Below are positions 17,214 to 25,475 of a stretch of DNA of 64,000 bases, one piece after another. The position numbers and the translations under genes were made by a program. Source of the DNA: Echinicola salinicaeni (lineage in GTDB: Bacteria > Bacteroidota > Bacteroidia > Cytophagales > Cyclobacteriaceae); NCBI RefSeq assembly GCF_014280965.1, contig NZ_JACODZ010000001.1:372001-436000 (forward strand), given 5' to 3'. How positions within the stretch are numbered: position 1 is the stretch's first letter; every line of letters begins with the position of its first letter. The notes under the pieces were generated by a model. It saw nothing but the letters and a program-made list of their open reading frames with translations, was not told where the DNA came from and searched no databases.

Positions 17214-18710
17214 ATGAATAGAAAGCAATTCTTCCTCAGTATTATTTTGGCCTCTGTAATCGGTGGTCTGATAGCAATAGCTGGTGTAAATTTGCTGTCT
17301 CCTGCTACCAAGGTGGCTAACTTTGAGGAGAAGCAAAATACCAGTTTTGTGAACTGGTTAAAAGATGATAAATTCAGTATTCCTGACGGAATTAATTTTG
17401 TGGCGTCTGCTTCACAGGTTACGCCTGCAGTGGTTCATATCAAGAGTACGGTTACGATGGAAAGCTCTAGAAGAGGAGGTAATCCATTAGAAGAATTTTT
17501 TGAGTTTAGGTATCCTGATAATGGTCGTCAGAGTCCTCCAAGGGAGGGACGTAGTTCAGGTTCAGGAGTGATCATATCGGAGGATGGTTATGTGGTGACG
17601 AATAATCACGTGATCGAAAATGCCAAGGATATAAGCATTACGCTGCATGATAATACAAATTATGAGGCTAAGGTGATCGGAACAGATCCTACTACGGATT
17701 TGGCTTTATTGAAAATTGAAGCCAATAATTTGCCTTTTGTGCCTTTTGGTGACTCTGACCAAACTCAGGTAGGAGAGTGGGTGTTGGCAGTAGGTAATCC
17801 ATTTGATTTAACTTCGACAGTGACGGCAGGTATTGTGAGTGCAAAGGCGAGGAATATTGGGATTTTAAGAAGTGAAAGTAATAACAATCTTCAAATAGAA
17901 TCCTTTATTCAGACTGATGCAGTAGTCAATAGAGGGAACTCAGGCGGGGCCTTGGTCAATCTGTCTGGTGAATTAATTGGTATCAATACAGCTATCGCGA
18001 GTCAGACTGGCGTTTTCAGTGGTTATGCTTTTGCGGTTCCGAGCAGTATAGTGAAAAAAGTGATGGATGATCTTTTGGAGTATGGTGCTGTTCAAAGAGG
18101 ATTGTTGGGAGTTTCAATACAGGATGTGAGTCCAGAGTTTGAAGAGTATTTGGGTAAAGACCTTGGTGTTTCGCAAGGGGTTTATGTTGCTGGAGTTAAT
18201 GAAGGTAGTGGAGGAGAAGAGGCTGGTCTGCAAGAAGGTGATATTATTGTGGGTATTGATGGAACAGAGACCAATACCGTTTCTAAGCTTCAGGAAATGG
18301 TGGCTAGAAAGCGTCCGGGTGATGAGGTGGATGTGAAATTCTTAAGAGATGGCAAGGAGCGAGAAGTAACTGCAACATTGAAAAATATTTCAGGCACCAC
18401 TAAGATAGTTAAGAAAGAAGAGCCAAAAGTTGTAGGATTTGAATCGGTGACTTTCAAAGATCTTGATTTGACATTACAACGAAGGCTGGATGTTGATGGT
18501 GGAGCTATGATTGATGATATTGATAATGAAAAATGGGAAGAAGCGGGAGCGCGTGAAGGATTTATCGTTACTCATGTGGGTAGGACTAAGGTTCAGAATG
18601 CAGAAGATTTGAAAAGAGAGCTTGGTAAGAATAAAGGAGAGGAAGTGATGGTTTTGGGTATTTATCCAAACGGTCAGAAGTCTTATTTTGAAATCGAGCT
18701 TGATAAATAA
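17214..18710 (+). CDS. Periplasmic HtrA/DegP-type serine protease with two PDZ domains
   Basis: The 498-residue protein has an N-terminal signal or anchor (residues 5-28). The trypsin-fold domain carries a complete triad: His132 in NNHVIE, Asp162 in TTDLALL and Ser243 in GNSGGA. The first PDZ domain is near 290-385 (GLLGVSIQDV, EAGLQEGDIIVGIDG) and the second near 400-495 (HVGRTKVQNAEDL). Proteins of this type degrade or refold misfolded envelope proteins. The gene stands alone and follows hsp20. It differs from the signal-less protease at 4575-5660, which has no PDZ domain. Family call is firm. Deg subtype is not resolved. Confidence 0.95.
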   Translation: MNRKQFFLSIILASVIGGLIAIAGVNLLSPATKVANFEEKQNTSFVNWLKDDKFSIPDGINFVASASQVTPAVVHIKSTVTMESSRRGGNPLEEFFEFRYPDNGRQSPPREGRSSGSGVIISEDGYVVTNNHVIENAKDISITLHDNTNYEAKVIGTDPTTDLALLKIEANNLPFVPFGDSDQTQVGEWVLAVGNPFDLTSTVTAGIVSAKARNIGILRSESNNNLQIESFIQTDAVVNRGNSGGALVNLSGELIGINTAIASQTGVFSGYAFAVPSSIVKKVMDDLLEYGAVQRGLLGVSIQDVSPEFEEYLGKDLGVSQGVYVAGVNEGSGGEEAGLQEGDIIVGIDGTETNTVSKLQEMVARKRPGDEVDVKFLRDGKEREVTATLKNISGTTKIVKKEEPKVVGFESVTFKDLDLTLQRRLDVDGGAMIDDIDNEKWEEAGAREGFIVTHVGRTKVQNAEDLKRELGKNKGEEVMVLGIYPNGQKSYFEIELDK

Positions 18711-18745
18711 AATTAGTGTTTAGTTGGTTTATGTATGTGTTTAAA

Positions 18746-18779
18746 GGTCATCCGTTTTGGCGGATGGCTTTTTTTTTTG
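18746..18779 (+). terminator. Intrinsic terminator of htrA
   Basis: Stem CATCCG/CGGATG with extending pairs and a TTTTGG loop, followed by about eleven T. Confidence 0.88.
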
Positions 18780-18780
18780 T

Positions 18781-18788
18781 TAGATTTG
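18781..18788 (+). promoter_or_regulatory. Putative -7 box (TAGATTTG) of the aldehyde dehydrogenase gene
   Basis: TAGATTTG fits TAnnTTTG and lies directly after the htrA terminator, 28 bases before the next ATG. No good -33 box is visible. Confidence 0.35.
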
Positions 18789-18815
18789 ATTTGACCAAAT
18801 AGAATCAAAAACCCT

Positions 18816-20360
18816 ATGGAAGAAAAGTTTGAGATAAAGGCTCTGTTGGATGTATTGGGCCTGAAGGAAATAAATAAAGGAACTTGGACTGGAGTGGAGT
18901 ATGTGGATCTGAAAGGTGAGTGGTTATCGAGTTATTCGCCAGTAGATGGAGTGGAGATTGGTAAGGTGCAAGAGACTTCACGAGAGGCTTATGAGCAGGT
19001 TATTGGTAGGGCTGAGAAAGCTTTTAAATCCTGGCGTAAGGTTCCTGCTCCGGAACGTGGGGAGGTAGTTAGGCAGATAGGTAATGCTTTGCGTGAAAAT
19101 AAGCCTCATTTGGGGAAGTTGGTTTCTTACGAAATGGGAAAATCATATCAAGAGGGTTTGGGAGAGGTGCAGGAAATGATAGATATCTGTGATTTTGCCG
19201 TGGGACTGTCCAGGCAGCTTTATGGTTTGAGTATGCATTCTGAACGTCCTGGGCATAGGATGTACGAGCAGTGGCATCCTTTGGGGGTAGTGGGTATTAT
19301 ATCTGCTTTTAATTTTCCTGTGGCTGTGTGGTCATGGAATACGATGATTGCTTGGGTTTGCGGAGATGTTTGTGTGTGGAAGCCGTCGGAGAAGACTCCA
19401 TTGACCTCATTGGCTTGTCAGCATATTGCGGCGAAAGTGTTTCATGATAATGGATATCCAGAAGGTGTAAGTTCACTTCTTACTGGTAATGCGAAGGTGG
19501 GTGCTTTTTTGGCAGAGGATCCTAGGGTGTCCTTGGTTTCTGCTACAGGGTCTGTAAGAATGGGGAAGGCTGTAGGAGAGGCTGTTGGTGCTCGGCTTGG
19601 CAAAGTTTTGTTGGAGTTAGGCGGTAACAATGCCATTATTATAACTGAAAATGCAGATTTGGATGTGGCTATTCGTGGGGCGCTGTTTGGTGCTGTTGGT
19701 ACTGCAGGGCAAAGGTGCACGAGTACTCGTCGTTTGATTATCCATGCCTCTGTCTATGATGAGGTGAAAGATAGGTTGAAGGCTGCTTATAAGAAATTGG
19801 TGATAGGCAATCCTTTGGATGAGAGGAATCATGTAGGACCATTGATCGATAAAGGAGCAGTAGAGAATTATCTTTCTGCAATTGAGCGAGTGAAAGCAGA
19901 AGGAGGGGTTGAGCTGGTTCCAGGTGGAGTTTTGGAAAGTGAGGGGTATGAGTCTGGCTGTTATGTTAAGCCATGTGTTTATGAGGTTGAAAATCATTTT
20001 CAGGTAGTGCAGCAGGAAACCTTTGCACCTGTTCTTTACTTGATTAAATATGATGATTTGGAGGAGGCGATGTCTTTTCAGAATGGTGTGCCTCAGGGTT
20101 TGTCTTCAGCGATCATGACTACCAATATGAGGGAGGCTGAATATTTCCTTTCTGTGGAGGGGTCTGATTGTGGTATTGCCAACGTGAATATAGGGACTTC
20201 TGGAGCTGAAATTGGCGGTGCCTTTGGTGGAGAAAAGGAAACTGGTGGAGGACGTGAGTCGGGTTCTGATGCTTGGAAAGCCTATATGAGGAGACAGACC
20301 AATACGATAAATTATAGTACTGAATTGCCATTGGCTCAAGGTATAAAGTTCGATATTTAA
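18816..20360 (+). CDS. ALDH7-type aldehyde dehydrogenase (alpha-aminoadipic semialdehyde type)
   Basis: The 514-residue protein is full length for an NAD-dependent aldehyde dehydrogenase. The catalytic Cys is Cys301 (AGQRCTSTRR) and the general base is Glu267 (LLELGGNNA). Positions and spacing match the antiquitin/ALDH7A1 family, which oxidises alpha-aminoadipic semialdehyde in lysine breakdown and also other aldehydes. No signal peptide, so it is cytoplasmic. There are no lysine-catabolism neighbours; the gene is a single unit with its own terminator. Family assignment strong, substrate by homology only. Confidence 0.92.
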   Translation: MEEKFEIKALLDVLGLKEINKGTWTGVEYVDLKGEWLSSYSPVDGVEIGKVQETSREAYEQVIGRAEKAFKSWRKVPAPERGEVVRQIGNALRENKPHLGKLVSYEMGKSYQEGLGEVQEMIDICDFAVGLSRQLYGLSMHSERPGHRMYEQWHPLGVVGIISAFNFPVAVWSWNTMIAWVCGDVCVWKPSEKTPLTSLACQHIAAKVFHDNGYPEGVSSLLTGNAKVGAFLAEDPRVSLVSATGSVRMGKAVGEAVGARLGKVLLELGGNNAIIITENADLDVAIRGALFGAVGTAGQRCTSTRRLIIHASVYDEVKDRLKAAYKKLVIGNPLDERNHVGPLIDKGAVENYLSAIERVKAEGGVELVPGGVLESEGYESGCYVKPCVYEVENHFQVVQQETFAPVLYLIKYDDLEEAMSFQNGVPQGLSSAIMTTNMREAEYFLSVEGSDCGIANVNIGTSGAEIGGAFGGEKETGGGRESGSDAWKAYMRRQTNTINYSTELPLAQGIKFDI

Positions 20361-20381
20361 TTTCGTAGATATTAATATTGG

Positions 20382-20412
20382 AAAAAAGGGGCTTTTAAGG
20401 CTCCTTTTTTTT
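20382..20412 (+). terminator. Intrinsic terminator of the aldehyde dehydrogenase gene
   Basis: Stem AAGGGGC/GCTCCTT (one G-T pair) flanked by A and T runs, giving a terminator usable mainly on the plus strand. Confidence 0.82.
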
Positions 20413-20483
20413 GTTTGGTCACAGGGTGTAGGTAGTATTTTTATTGGTAAATCTCATTTTTGGTTTAATTGTTCAATACTAAT

Positions 20484-21211
<728 letters not shown>

Positions 21212-21259
21212 GGTTGAAAAAAATGCTGTTAAGTTAAAAGTGAGCAGTTCTGTGAAAAC

Positions 21260-21288
21260 AAAAAAAGCTAACCCTTTCTGGATTAGCT
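21260..21288 (-). terminator. Terminator of the tRNA-Val pair
   Basis: Stem AGCTAATCC/GGGTTAGCT (one G-T pair) with a T run on the minus strand, 10 bases past the tRNA 3' end. Confidence 0.85.
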
Positions 21289-21297
21289 ATTAAGAAG

Positions 21298-21372
21298 TGG
21301 GAATTGAGGGATTCGAACCCCCGACCCTCTGCTTGTAAGGCAGATGCTCTGAACCAACTGAGCTAAATTCCC
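21298..21372 (-). tRNA. tRNA-Val (anticodon TAC), copy 1
   Basis: A complete cloverleaf of 75 bases: acceptor GGGAATT/AATTCCC, anticodon loop CTTACAA giving TAC, T arm CGGGG TTCGAAT CCCTC-type, discriminator A. CCA not encoded. It has the same sequence as the gene at 21423. Confidence 0.95.
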
Positions 21373-21422
21373 AAGAAATTTTTAAACCACTGAAGTCTTT
21401 GAACTGCTTTCAAAAACTTTTG

Positions 21423-21497
21423 TGGGAATTGAGGGATTCGAACCCCCGACCCTCTGCTTGTAAGGCAGATGCTCTGAACCAACTGAGCTAAATTCCC
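21423..21497 (-). tRNA. tRNA-Val (anticodon TAC), copy 2
   Basis: The same cloverleaf as copy 1, separated from it by a 50-base spacer. It is the first gene of the minus-strand tRNA transcript. Confidence 0.95.
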
Positions 21498-21738
21498 TTT
21501 TTGACGATCTTTTATCGTGTAATTGGATTGCAAAGGTAGTTGTAAAATTGATAGCTGCAAACATTATATTTAAAAAAATGTATACTTATTGATTAAGTGG
21601 TTGATAATGAATCATAAAAAATGATCATTAATATTGAGGGGAGAAGAGCTCTATTTGTCGAAGTGTTAAAAAGTGTGAAAAATCACATGCGGAATTTACC
21701 ATTAAAATAAAAGGATTTCCACTTCATCAATCTTTATG

Positions 21739-21746
21739 TAAATTTG
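21739..21746 (+). promoter_or_regulatory. Putative -7 box (TAAATTTG) of the aminopeptidase gene
   Basis: TAAATTTG fits the Bacteroidota -7 consensus and is 27 bases before the ATG, predicting a short leader. The -33 region is poorly matched. Confidence 0.5.
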
Positions 21747-21772
21747 CCAAAATCATATTAATAACACGATTT

Positions 21773-23725
21773 ATGAAATATACTTTAGAGAAATTTTTAT
21801 TGTTGTTTCTTGCTGTCTTTACCGTGCAGGGACTCCACGCTCAAGAAGTGGAAGAGAATAACCAAGAGGATTTTAATGATTTTATGTACCGTAAAGGTAA
21901 TATATATCGCTCAGCCTCTGGAAAGCCCGGACCTAATTACTGGCAAAATGAAGCAGATTACAAGATCAACGTTAGCCTAGATGATGAAGAGCATACGATT
22001 ACAGGCTCAATAAGCATTCATTACACCAATAATAGTCCTGAAGCATTGGATTTTGTTTGGTTGCAATTAGAGCAGAATAGGTTTACTGAGGATTCAAGAG
22101 GTACATTGACTACGCCTATTCAAGGAAACCGTTATAACGGTGATGTTGATGGAGGGTATGACCTATCGAATGTGAAGGCTGTTGTGGGTAAAAGAGGTGA
22201 TGCTTCTGATGAGTATTTGGTGAATGATACCCGTATGCAGGTGTTCTTTGCTGAGCCAATTCCAGCCAAAGGTGGTGAAGCGACCATTTCTATGGACTTT
22301 AGCTATAAGATTCCCGTAAAAGGAATGGATAGAATGGGAAGGTTGGATGTAGAAGATGGTACTATTTACGCCCTTGCCCAATGGTATCCTAGACTTTCCG
22401 TATTTGATGATGTGAAAGGATGGAATGTAGAGCCTTATTTAGGTGCAGGAGAGTTTTATTTGGAATATGGGGATATAGAATATGCTGTTACCGCTCCTGC
22501 TGACCACATTGTGGTAGGTTCAGGTGAGTTATTGAATCCGTCTGAGGTGATGTCCAAAGAGATGATTAATAGAATGGACCAAGCCATGGAAAGCGATACT
22601 TCGGTTTATATTTTAAGACCTGAAGAAGTAACTGACATTAATACCCGCTTAAAGCAAGAAGGTACTTTGACTTGGAAGTTCAAGATCGAGAATACCAGAG
22701 ATGCTGCCTTTGCTTCATCACAAGCATTTATCTGGGATGCCGCCAAAATAGATCTTCCTAGTGGTAAAACTATTGTAGCCCAGTCTGTATATCCTAAGGA
22801 AAGTGATGGGCAAGAAGCTTGGGCAAGGTCTACTGAATATAGTAAGGCATCCGTTGAGCATTATTCAAATATGTGGTTTGAATTCCCTTATGCATCTGCT
22901 ACCAATGTAGCGGCTGATATTGGAGGAATGGAATATCCTGGCTTGAATTTCTGTAGTTTTGAAAGCAAAGGAGAGGGACTTTGGGGAGTGACTGACCATG
23001 AATTTGGCCATAATTGGTTCCCGATGATCGTGGGATCAAATGAACGTCTTTACCCATGGATGGATGAAGGTTTTAATACATTTATCAATCATTATAGTTC
23101 TTTAGCTTTTAATGATGGTGAATATGGCTCTGACCTGGATCATACCAGAAAATATATCACTTGGTTTAACCGCGAGACAAGAGAGGGGATCGACACTTAT
23201 CCTGATGTGGTTAATACCAGTAATTTAGGAATGACAGCCTATATGAAACCAGGAATTGGTTTGATCATGTTAAGAGAGTATATCTTAGGGCATGAAAGAT
23301 TTGATAATGCTTTCAGGTCATATATCAAAACCTGGGCATTTAAGCATCCGCAGCCTTCTGATTTTTTTAATCATATGGAGAATGTAGCGGGAGAAAACCT
23401 AAACTGGTTTTGGAAGAGCTGGTTCTATGGTAATGCGAATGTTGATTTGTCTTTGGATGGTGTTTATCCATACTCTGGGAATTATGTGATCGCTCTTTCT
23501 AACAGGGGTGGAGTTCCATTGCCAGTAGTGATTGAAGTGACCTTCAAAGATGGTTCAAGCGAGAGGTTTACACTTCCGGTTGAAATCTGGCAACGTGGAG
23601 ATAAGTGGAATCATCTATATAAGTCAGAAAAAGAGGTGGAAAGCATGGAGATCGATCCAGATAAGGTCTTGCCTGATGTAAATATCTCGAATGATAAATG
23701 GCCAGCCAATATCTACGAAGAGTAA
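21773..23725 (+). CDS. M1-family zinc aminopeptidase, secreted
   Basis: The 650-residue protein has a signal peptide (cleavage after LHAQ, about residue 24). An N-terminal beta domain is followed by a gluzincin catalytic domain with His409-Glu410-x-x-His413 (HEFGH) and the third zinc ligand Glu432, spaced as in HExxHx18E. The GGMEYPG motif (residues about 384-390) corresponds to the GAMEN substrate-binding motif of M1 enzymes, in altered form. It probably trims peptides in the periplasm. Monocistronic with its own promoter and terminator. Altered GAMEN suggests a divergent M1 group common in Bacteroidota. Confidence 0.93.
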   Translation: MKYTLEKFLLLFLAVFTVQGLHAQEVEENNQEDFNDFMYRKGNIYRSASGKPGPNYWQNEADYKINVSLDDEEHTITGSISIHYTNNSPEALDFVWLQLEQNRFTEDSRGTLTTPIQGNRYNGDVDGGYDLSNVKAVVGKRGDASDEYLVNDTRMQVFFAEPIPAKGGEATISMDFSYKIPVKGMDRMGRLDVEDGTIYALAQWYPRLSVFDDVKGWNVEPYLGAGEFYLEYGDIEYAVTAPADHIVVGSGELLNPSEVMSKEMINRMDQAMESDTSVYILRPEEVTDINTRLKQEGTLTWKFKIENTRDAAFASSQAFIWDAAKIDLPSGKTIVAQSVYPKESDGQEAWARSTEYSKASVEHYSNMWFEFPYASATNVAADIGGMEYPGLNFCSFESKGEGLWGVTDHEFGHNWFPMIVGSNERLYPWMDEGFNTFINHYSSLAFNDGEYGSDLDHTRKYITWFNRETREGIDTYPDVVNTSNLGMTAYMKPGIGLIMLREYILGHERFDNAFRSYIKTWAFKHPQPSDFFNHMENVAGENLNWFWKSWFYGNANVDLSLDGVYPYSGNYVIALSNRGGVPLPVVIEVTFKDGSSERFTLPVEIWQRGDKWNHLYKSEKEVESMEIDPDKVLPDVNISNDKWPANIYEE

Positions 23726-23761
23726 TTGATATATTATAATTAATTGGATTTTGCCATTATG

Positions 23762-23797
23762 AAAGGGAGTAGACAGTAATTCTACTCCCTTTTTTTG
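23762..23797 (+). terminator. Intrinsic terminator of the aminopeptidase gene
   Basis: Perfect stem AAAGGGAGTAG/CTACTCCCTTT with a 9-base loop and T7 tail. Confidence 0.92.
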
Positions 23798-24338
23798 AAT
23801 GTTACTTTTTATTTGAAGTCATTGAGATTTGTTTTTTATCAGTGGTGATACTAAAAATAGGGGGTGCCCTTTTCTCCCTGCAAGTGAATTTCCTCTCTTC
23901 ATACCTATTTTTTAAAAATTGCGACTAGGACCATTCGGTTTTTTGTGATTAACGAATATTTATATATTCCTCTGTTTGGCCTGATATGTAGGTGCTTTTT
24001 CATTGATTTAATTTGGTATTGTTAAACAAATGCCCCTTTTGTTTTTAAAATAATACTAGAGAACTGCCCGTGTAAAATGTTAATAGTGTAAAAAAGACAA
24101 TTAAAATTGCGATGATGTGAATTTTTGATTTATATTCGAATATACATTAGGTGTAAAAAACAAATTTTAATTCAAGAGTTGGTTTTGGTCAAGCTATATT
24201 CAGATCAAATTTGATCCAAGTGATTGGTACCTGTTTATAGCAGGTACGTCATTATATGCATTCAATATTAACTATTGACCTTTAGAGATCCGACCGTCCT
24301 TTTTGTTGGATGGTCGGATCTCTCATTAAAAAGTTGTT
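23798..24338. promoter_or_regulatory. Long leader region of the arabinan operon with four palindromes
   Basis: No gene is seen in this 540-base stretch. It holds TATATTCGAATATA (24131-24144) and GATCAAATTTGATC (24203-24216), both perfect 14-base palindromes. It also holds a hairpin GTACCTG/CAGGTAC (24227-24247) and a long hairpin at 24284-24323. The palindromes are candidate operators for sugar-responsive control of the five-gene operon that follows. A promoter box could not be fixed. Confidence 0.5.
24284..24323 (+). promoter_or_regulatory. Strong hairpin just before the arabinanase start
   Basis: Twelve-base perfect arms AGAGATCCGACC and GGTCGGATCTCT, with an additional TCC/GGA pair inside, end 15 bases before the ATG at 24339. 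No T run follows on either strand, so it is not a standard terminator. As a transcript structure it could control translation initiation or mRNA stability. Its position in the leader is seen; its role is inferred. Confidence 0.55.
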
Positions 24339-25322
24339 ATGATAAAGAAATGTATTTTAGGATTGATTTGCTGTGCTTGGGGGATTTTTAGTGTCCAAGC
24401 ACAAACGATTTCTGTGCATGATCCAGTGATGATACAGGAAGAAGGAACTTACTACCTTTTTTGCACTGGAAGGGGGATTGCCGTGTGGTCCTCAAAAGAT
24501 ATGGAAAACTGGGAGCGTGAATCCTCCGTTTTTTCTGAAGCTCCTCGCTGGGCCAAAGAAGTAGTGCCTGATTTCAGAAACCATATTTGGGCACCGGACA
24601 TATCCTATCATAATGGCCAATATTATCTCTATTATTCCGTTTCATCCTTTGCAAAAAATACTTCAGCAATAGGGGTGGCCACCAATACCACCTTGGATAC
24701 CAATTCTCCAGATTTTGAATGGAAAGATCATGGTATTGTCATAGAAAGTGTGCCGGGCAGGGATATGTGGAATGCTATTGACCCTAATATCATTACTGAT
24801 GAAAATGGAGAAAATTGGATGAGCTTTGGTTCATTTTGGTCTGGTCTGAAATTGGTAAAATTAAGCGATGACCTTTTGTCGGTCGAAAATGGTCCAGATG
24901 ATTGGCATACGATTGCAAGACGGGAAAGAAGCTTTGAATTGGATGAACGGAACCCTGGAGATGCGGCTTTAGAAGCCCCTTTTATCTTCAAAAAGGATAA
25001 TTATTATTACTTATTTGTCTCCTTTGACTTATGCTGTAGAGGTGAAAGATCCACCTATAAAATGGTAGTGGGGAGATCTGAAAAGCTACAAGGGCCTTAT
25101 CTGGATAAAACAGGAATGAGCATGTACAATGGAGGTGGAACTTTGGTTCTGGAAGGTAATGAAGACTGGTATGGGGTAGGCCATAATGCTGCCTATACTT
25201 TTGAAAATAAAGACTATTTGATCTTTCATGGATACGATGCCCAACAAAATGCCCGGCCAAGATTGTTTATCCGTGAGATTAGCTGGGATAAAGAAGGCTG
25301 GCCAATGGTTAGTATAGATTAA
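24339..25322 (+). CDS. GH43 arabinan-degrading enzyme (endo-1,5-alpha-L-arabinanase type)
   Basis: The 327-residue protein has a signal peptide (cleavage after VQAQ). A five-bladed GH43 propeller carries the three catalytic acids: Asp28 in SVHDPVM (base), Asp148 in NAIDPN (pKa modulator) and Glu212 in LEAPFIF (acid). HIWAPDI and the length without any extra domain fit the arabinanase subgroup rather than xylosidases. It opens the arabinan operon (GH43-GH127-GH97-GH51-araB), so cleavage of alpha-1,5-arabinan or its oligosaccharides is likely. Endo versus exo mode cannot be told. Confidence 0.9.
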   Translation: MIKKCILGLICCAWGIFSVQAQTISVHDPVMIQEEGTYYLFCTGRGIAVWSSKDMENWERESSVFSEAPRWAKEVVPDFRNHIWAPDISYHNGQYYLYYSVSSFAKNTSAIGVATNTTLDTNSPDFEWKDHGIVIESVPGRDMWNAIDPNIITDENGENWMSFGSFWSGLKLVKLSDDLLSVENGPDDWHTIARRERSFELDERNPGDAALEAPFIFKKDNYYYLFVSFDLCCRGERSTYKMVVGRSEKLQGPYLDKTGMSMYNGGGTLVLEGNEDWYGVGHNAAYTFENKDYLIFHGYDAQQNARPRLFIREISWDKEGWPMVSID

Positions 25323-25475
25323 ATGTGCAAGGGGCTGGAAAGATATTTTGGCAACTATTCAGCTATATGTTTCTATAAACAGTGTCCTTGAGCTTGATGT
25401 CATCATTGATCTATTCAGGATTAAATAATGAAGGCACTGCCATTTGGGACAAAAAAAGATAAATATTAATATCAG

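Noticed and set aside
21363-21564. Two overlapping 60-65 residue frames on the minus strand
   Set aside because: They are read through the tRNA-Val genes and have no coding character.
24284-24323. Intrinsic terminator before the arabinan operon
   Set aside because: There is no T run after the stem on either strand, so it is reported as a leader hairpin instead.
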